A DNA stretch of 64,000 nt, taken from positions 62,001-126,000 of the forward strand of contig CALYLW010000348.1 of the NCBI GenBank assembly GCA_944989445.1. The letters run 5' to 3'. The translations under genes and the position numbers were made by a program. Positions within the stretch are counted from its first letter, which is position 1, and every line of letters starts with the position of its first letter. The stretch is from Ampullaceana balthica. Lineage: Eukaryota; Mollusca; Gastropoda; Lymnaeidae. Below, in pieces: positions 58,141-64,000 of this stretch. The notes below the pieces were generated by a model. That model made no database searches. It was not told where the DNA came from and was given only the letters and a program-made list of their open reading frames with translations.

Positions 58141-58796
58141 AACACTTATTAAACATTCTTGTTGAAAATCTAAATAACACATGAATGTCTCCATTATATA
58201 TCATCTTTTAACCAACTACGCAAAAAGACAAAGTGTGTTGATATTATTTGGTTTGAAGTGGTGAGCGCGTCTAATTGACAATATAACCAGCCGAGATGAA
58301 CAATCATTCACATGTATCTTAGGTAACTGGTATGCACAAAACGGTCTTGGCAAGGAATGACATTATCGGATATCGGTGTTCATTAAGTTTCCACCATTGT
58401 AGAGGGTTAATGGATTCAGGAACTTTCATCTCCATTTTGTAACTCAGTAATTAATAAGAAGAGCTGTCGTCATTTTCTTTATCTGAGTCAGATTCCATTA
58501 CTGCCATTAGCTTAATACACTTTTCATTTGGTTTGATAAGTAGCGGAAGTGTTAAAACCATGTTAGGCAAACTTTATCAACATTTTGAACATTCCCGTCA
58601 GTCAATAGCTTAAAACCAAAATGTTCGTGTAATCGTCAGGAAATTTATCATTTATCGGCCGCTATATTATATTTTATTTTTACTTTTTGACTTCCAATAA
58701 TGTGTAAGTGATGGTTCGATTAACCGTTAAAAAATAATGTAATCGTTAAAATGTTTAACGATTAATCGAGAAATTAATCGTTAATTTCCGCAGCCT
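58141..58796 (-). mobile_element. TAGGGCTG hAT element, left-truncated copy
   Basis: The interior and right end (AACGATTAATCGAGAAATT, then CCGCAGCCTA) match the family. The left end is missing where a LINE GATAA tail abuts it at about 58140, so the LINE insertion or a later deletion removed it. Confidence 0.8.
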
Positions 58797-59322
58797 AGAA
58801 AATAGTTACCTTTTTTTCTAACAGCATGGTTTTAGGTGAATCTAAACATAGACCACAATCGATAAGAAGAATATACATTTAAACATATGTTATGTCTAAG
58901 TTTATTTAACAGAAAAGTAAAAAATGATGTGGTTGAACTGGGCATACTCGATGGTCTATGTCAAGACGTTTTTATGGTTCATGCAAGTCCAAAATAGAAA
59001 TCTCTATCAACATTTCATATGATTTATTTTTTTTAATTTTTTTTTAAATATGATAGTTGACATAAAGATCCAATAAGCCATCGTTGAGCTATCATACTGT
59101 ATGTGTTAAGTCTAGGTACAATGACTCCTTTGACCTACGCCGATCTAATGCGAGTCTGAATTTAAAAGAAGCTATTAAATCTCGTGTCAATGGGCCTGTA
59201 TTAACCAAACCTTTTAATCCCGACTGCCCATTAACACTGTCAGTGGATTAGAAGTAAAAGCCGAATTCCTTTGACGCTCCACCCTGTACATTGGGCTATA
59301 GAGTAACGATCTATGTCTTAAA

Positions 59323-59425
<103 letters not shown>

Positions 59426-59664
59426 GCTCCCTCGTCCCTGCGTCTATTCCACTCAAGTGATACGCCATTGATGCATGACCTTCACTTTTCGAGACCGGGT
59501 GGCCAAGCAACAAATCAAACCCAGTTTGAACTGCAATTGAACTAAAGCATTTCTTATGGTTTTTCTTAGTTTCCATGTAAGTATTTCTATAGAGACAGCT
59601 CGGCTTGCCACTTTGGCACGCGTGAAATGGTTTTTGTTTCAACATCATCGTAGGTTATTGGTTA

Positions 59665-60058
59665 TATGTCTCTTATCTTATCTTATCTTATCTTATCTGT
59701 TACAGACGCTCCTTCTATACAGAAAATTATTGCGTCATAAGCTTATCTTTGGTTTGTGTCTACTCCTGCATTCTTTTTAGAGTTTTTAAATGTCGATAAA
59801 GTGTTGGTTTTCCTGGCTTCGTCAGGCAACCCATTTCACGCCAGAATTGCGGACGGGAAGAACGAGAATTTGTATGATTTTGTTCTTGCATACGGAATAA
59901 GAAAGATGTTTCTATTCTTATGTCTATCTGAGGGTTGTATTAAGTTATCTTTGTGTTTTATTTATAAATTAGAATTAATTGCTTTATGTATTATTATTAC
60001 TTTACTCTTGGTTCTTCTATCCTCTAGTGTTCAAGGTTTAATGATTTAACTAATTGTG
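59665..60058 (-). mobile_element. LINE 3' end, copy 4 (reverse)
   Basis: Starts with four TTATC repeats (the reversed GATAA tail), then GTTACAGACGCTCCTTCTAT, and runs back through the same RT C-terminal region. Longest of the LINE copies here after copy 1. Confidence 0.86.
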
Positions 60059-60747
60059 TTATTCTTGTAAGTTTTGAATATTCTCCAGTAATGAATCTGG
60101 AGGCTCTTTTTTTAATTTGTTCTGGTTCTTCAATGTTTTCTTTGGCTGNGATTCATTGACATGGGGAAGTTTCTTATTATTGTTCCACTGGTCTCAATAT
60201 GTTTGCTTCTTATAACGTTCTCTTATGCCAGGTTAAAAAGCAAACAAGACTATGAGTCTCCCGGTGTTAGGCCTTGTCTAATCTGAAATTCCCTCGAATA
60301 TTCTCCAAGAACCTCTATTTTGCTTTTTGAGTTGTTCAAACGCTACTAATACCAGTCTTGTCAGTTTTTAGGTCTGACAAAGTCCTGCAGAGTCTCATAT
60401 AGGTCTCTTGTGTGTTTGTGTGCGGGGAAGGGGAGGGGAGTATAAAAGTGTCTGATCCTTCATGTGGTGGTTTGTCATCTTCATCTTGTTTATTGTAAGT
60501 ATTCAGTAAGCCGCCCTAAAAATATTCAGCCCACCTCGCTATATACTTCACAATTTTCTGTAATTTATTATTCATACTTGATGTCACACATTTGTGGTCA
60601 TGCTTGGCATTCAATCTTATCTTTTATCTTCCTGTAAATTCCTCTGATGTTTACCTCTCTTGATATCTTCTTTTTCTTTTAGTTTAGCTTATTCCCTGTC
60701 CCTCTTCTTCTTCCTATAATTTGTATAGATTTCCATCTAGTGTCCTT

Positions 60748-61170
60748 GTATGTTTGTGATGTCTTTATTTTTGTGATGTCTTTATGTTTGTGATGTCTTT
60801 ATGTTTGTGATGTCTTTATGTTTGTGATGTCTTTATGTTTGTGATGTCTTTATGTTTGTGATGTCTTTATGTTTGTGATGTCTTTATGTTTGTGATGTCT
60901 TTATGTTTGTGATGTCTTTTGTCTTTATGTTTGTGATGTCTTTATGTTTGTGATGTCTTTATGTTTGTGATGTCTTTATGTTTGTGATGTCTTTATGTTT
61001 GTGATGTCTTTATGTTTGTGATGTCTTTATGTGTGTGATGTCTTTATGTTTGTGATGTCTTTATGTTTGTGATGTCTTTATGTTTGTGATGTCTTTATGT
61101 TTGTGATGTCTTTATGTTTGTGATGTCTTTATGTTTGTGATGTCTTTATGTTTGTGATGTCTTTATGTTT
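60748..61170. repeat. 17-bp minisatellite
   Basis: About 25 near-identical units of TGTTTGTGATGTCTTTA, with one 6-base slip near 60918 and one T-to-G variant near 61032. Confidence 0.95.
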
Positions 61171-61446
61171 TCTCTTTGTAACATGATTATTGTGCTGTAT
61201 GCCTTTCTCGACAGTGTTTCTGCATTCATTATAATATCAAAAACAGCCTACTTACTCTGTTGTTAGTTTGTTGAAATCCTACAATCTTTCTGATGATCTT
61301 TTTCATATAATTTGTATCCTATCCCACTGTTCATTTATGTTTTTTCCTTGTTCATTTCCTCTCGTGATGATTCTAGCTCTGTTTCTAATTCATTTCGGTA
61401 AGCAAAAATGATCCGATTTTTAGTATCGTCAGAAAACAACGTACAC

Positions 61447-61594
61447 TATGGCGGATTAAGGGGGGTGCTTGTTGGGCTAAAGCCAGGGGCCCCCAATGAT
61501 TTAAGGGCCCCAATCTTATTATATTTTATAATGAAGGTGGCTGGACCGGGTCCCAGGTGGAATTGAAGCCAGGGGCCCGTGCAATCTTGATCCG
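61447..61594. mobile_element. hAT-like MITE with GGCGGAT ends
   Basis: Starts near CTATGGCGGATTAAG and ends CTTGATCCGCCCCTG. Flanks resemble each other (AACGTACA, ACCGTATA; 6 of 8). GC-rich GGGCCC interior. Confidence 0.65.
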
Positions 61595-61898
61595 CCCCTG
61601 ACCGTATATATACCTCATCTGTTTCATCTTCCTCTCCGATGTGTGGCTAAAATATTTTTCGCACGGGTATAAATTAATGAATTGGTGTTCCCACACTCCA
61701 GTTTATTACCATTGTTCATTTCTTATAATGTAACGTATATGAAGCCTCGTTTTTGCGTTCCTGGATCTTGACGTCCAGATCATATGTAACCCCGCCCCTC
61801 CCTGCTTCCTCTAAAATGATAGCTTAATGCATATTGCATAGTGTTTTATGTCAAATAGTATTAAAGAGTTGCTAACAACAATTGTCAATAAGGAGAAT

Positions 61899-62486
61899 AC
61901 CGTATATACTCGTTATATATCCCATTCGTTCATAATCCGACCACCTCCCCTTTTTTCCCCCACTTTTGAAAGAGAAAAGTATTAAAAGTGTATAACCAGC
62001 TCGCAAGCCGACCCCCAAAAAACAATAGGACAGCTTAAACAAAATGGTCCATTTTTTTAAACTACAAGCTAAATTGGTCATTATGATTGTTCACTTTGTA
62101 CTGCCTATCTTTGTCTTTGTGCTCATTGTTAGGGAAGAGTTACCGGTATTTAAATAAAAATTCTTTGGTAAAGAGTGACGAAAGCGCGTACATTAAAATT
62201 TGTTGTTGAAAACAAAATTTGTAACACAATTTATTAAAACATTCACAAATATAAATAAAATGATTAAATAAGGTAAGTGCAGATGTTTAATAATATAGTA
62301 TAGCTTCTGGTAGAGCAGTCGAATCTTGTAGAATGTAGACAAGGACCTTGATGATCTACAATAACAAACACCGATATTCAATACCCATGCTTAAATACGT
62401 TAATGACCCGCTCGTAAGCCGATCCCCCAACTTTTTCCCCTAGACTTTGTCCAAAAAAGGTCGGCTTGCGAATGAATATACGGTAA
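61899..62486 (-). mobile_element. TACCGTATATACTCG terminal-repeat element
   Basis: Ends ACCGTATATACTCG and CGAATGAATATACGGTA, with CCGACCACCTCCCC and GTAAGCCGATCCCCC subterminal. Carries the uninterrupted version of sequence found around copy C (54345-54447 and 55918-56115, reverse orientation). Confidence 0.8.
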
Positions 62487-63019
62487 TTAGAAAAGTATAT
62501 TCCCCATGACTGCTTGAAGTGTATCATTGAGACTTAAGAGATAACACTGATGAAAATCGAATTAATTAACCCGTCGAAAAAGTTGTAGCACTAATGCGTA
62601 ACCTTCAGATCCATGATATAATTATACAGTTCCTGGACAAAACATGCATTAGAGTAACGCACAAATAAAAATCTTCATCGGTGCCAATTTCTTTCTTTCA
62701 ATATAATGGTGTTTCAATCATTTCTAGAACGCTTCTAATGACGCAGCGTTACATCCATTTACACATACACCGCACTCACACCGCACACAAACACACATAA
62801 CTACCTACCAATCTACCAACAAACCAGTCAATGTACCTGCCTACAGACCAACAAATTTACCTGGGAGTTTGTTTTTCATCACGTAATCATTTTTAAATAT
62901 AAATTATACAATGTGTTACAATAATTATAAACGTATTTAATGTTATTGCGTATTTAACTTAATTATTCCTCAAAGTAGTTCCCTTCTTATACCGAAAATA
63001 CAAAACACCAATTGTTTTA

Positions 63020-63467
63020 GGGGTCATCCATAAATGACGTCATGCGATATGGGCCGATTTTTTCACTCCCCTACCCCCCCTTAGTCACGCGTCGTCACAA
63101 AATCTTAGACCCCCCTCCAATATGACGTCACAAAGCTTTGCGCCCCCCCCCCTTTTCCACCCAAAAAAATTATTTTCTGTTGAAAATTAGCATGTTTAAA
63201 ATCACGTTTTTGTCATTTAGATAATTATTTAGTGTAAGGCTGCACTCTAATATCGTAAAACGCGTGAAGCCATGTAAAACTTCATACAATAAATTGTTAG
63301 AAATCAAATATTTATGTGCAGCTTTTATTCAAAGCTGCCAGTTTTGATGTGACGTCACATTTCTCAAACATCCCCCTCCCCATCGTCACGCATCGTCACA
63401 AATGTGTGGATGTCCCCCACCCCCCACCCCCAACACCCCCTGCGTGACGTCATATATGGACGGCCCC
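63020..63467. mobile_element. Harbinger-like MITE, intact copy near right end
   Basis: 448 bp with 3-bp duplications TTA on both sides. Ends GGGGTCATCCATAAATGACG and GACGTCATATATGGACGGCC. Same CGTCACGCGTCGTCAC-type interior. Confidence 0.88.
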
Positions 63468-64000
63468 TTATGCAAAGTTAACTTAATTTTTTTTTCATTG
63501 TAATTTATCATCATCCGTAAAGACCCCAGTGACCTCGTTAAAAATCTCAAACCCAACCATTCGACATCTGACCCCGTACAGCGTGCTATTCAATATCTAC
63601 AAACGTTTGGTTTCAGGCGCATCACAACAGAGTAGGAGAGACCATTTATTATTTATGAACCTCGGGTCTGTAGCAGGTTTCGTCTCATACCACCGACCAC
63701 AAGAAGGTGCAAGAACCGGTTTGGCGAGCTCTGAAACAGGCACTGAGAACCTGAGCTGTCTTCTTACAACGTCTTTCTTTGTCTCTGGGTATTATTAGAG
63801 ATTTGTGGGCGACTTGACATGCTATTCGGGAAAATTTTAGTCAAAACAATTATATCCCTTTTTTTTTATTTTAAACAGGTGACGTGCAAAGGCGGCATTC
63901 GCATAAATTATAAGATGGTGATTTCTTAGGGATTAAAACATGGGCAAACAATTTACAATGCTAAATATCTTATTGAACTTTTAAAAATTGAAGAAGAAAA
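63468..64000. other. Right-end stretch without a recognised gene
   Basis: An 89-codon plus-strand frame (63529-63798) is not recognisable. The region is less AT-rich than its surroundings, so a fragment of an unknown exon or repeat is possible but unproven. Confidence 0.4.

Overview
This is a eukaryotic, metazoan genomic window: AT-rich, intron-bearing and dominated by transposable elements and minisatellites. The firmest taxonomic anchor is a complete four-exon gene for the ciliary protein IFT20 on the minus strand (57353-43470). The mix of hAT, Harbinger-like and TA-flanked DNA elements, a tRNA-derived SINE with a LINE-like tail, and large introns would suit a mollusc or other lophotrochozoan, but that placement is an inference. 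No bacterial gene organisation, CRISPR array or rRNA gene was seen.

Left and centre (about 8.5-41.7 kb): three paralogous multi-exon genes, called A (+, 8516-17761, first exon not found), B (-, 32770-24038) and C (+, 35534-41679). They share exon number, identical intron phases (1-2-1-2-2 in B and C, and wherever A can be checked) and an ordered set of cysteines. B and C begin with a tiny exon encoding a signal peptide. A and B end in a hydrophobic tail that looks like a GPI-anchor signal, while C ends in a polar tail. They look like small secreted or surface cysteine-rich proteins of 250-280 residues. I do not recognise the family. B and C are divergent, sharing a 2.8 kb upstream interval that contains a 0.96 kb 26-bp minisatellite.

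Flanks and introns: 0.6-7.9 kb is a stack of LINE 3' ends, 26-bp and 33-bp minisatellites and nested hAT elements, including a decayed ZBED/BED-type hAT transposase inserted in a short hAT element with an exact 8-bp duplication. Gene A introns hold a Ty3/Gypsy-like LTR element with gag and a KH-like domain (11058-14559) nested in another terminal-repeat element, plus a 35-bp minisatellite. A second hAT transposase relic abuts gene A's stop codon. Gene B introns hold a Harbinger-like MITE split by a further nested stack. IFT20 introns (5.9, 5.8 and 1.7 kb) hold three TA-flanked 1.5 kb elements, TAGGGCTG hAT copies and small hAT MITEs.

Right end (57.4-64 kb): LINE 3' ends, a truncated hAT copy, a (CT)n tract, a 17-bp minisatellite and two DNA-element copies. 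No further gene was recognised there. All gene models rest on reading splice sites, phase and paralogue similarity by eye, without transcript evidence.
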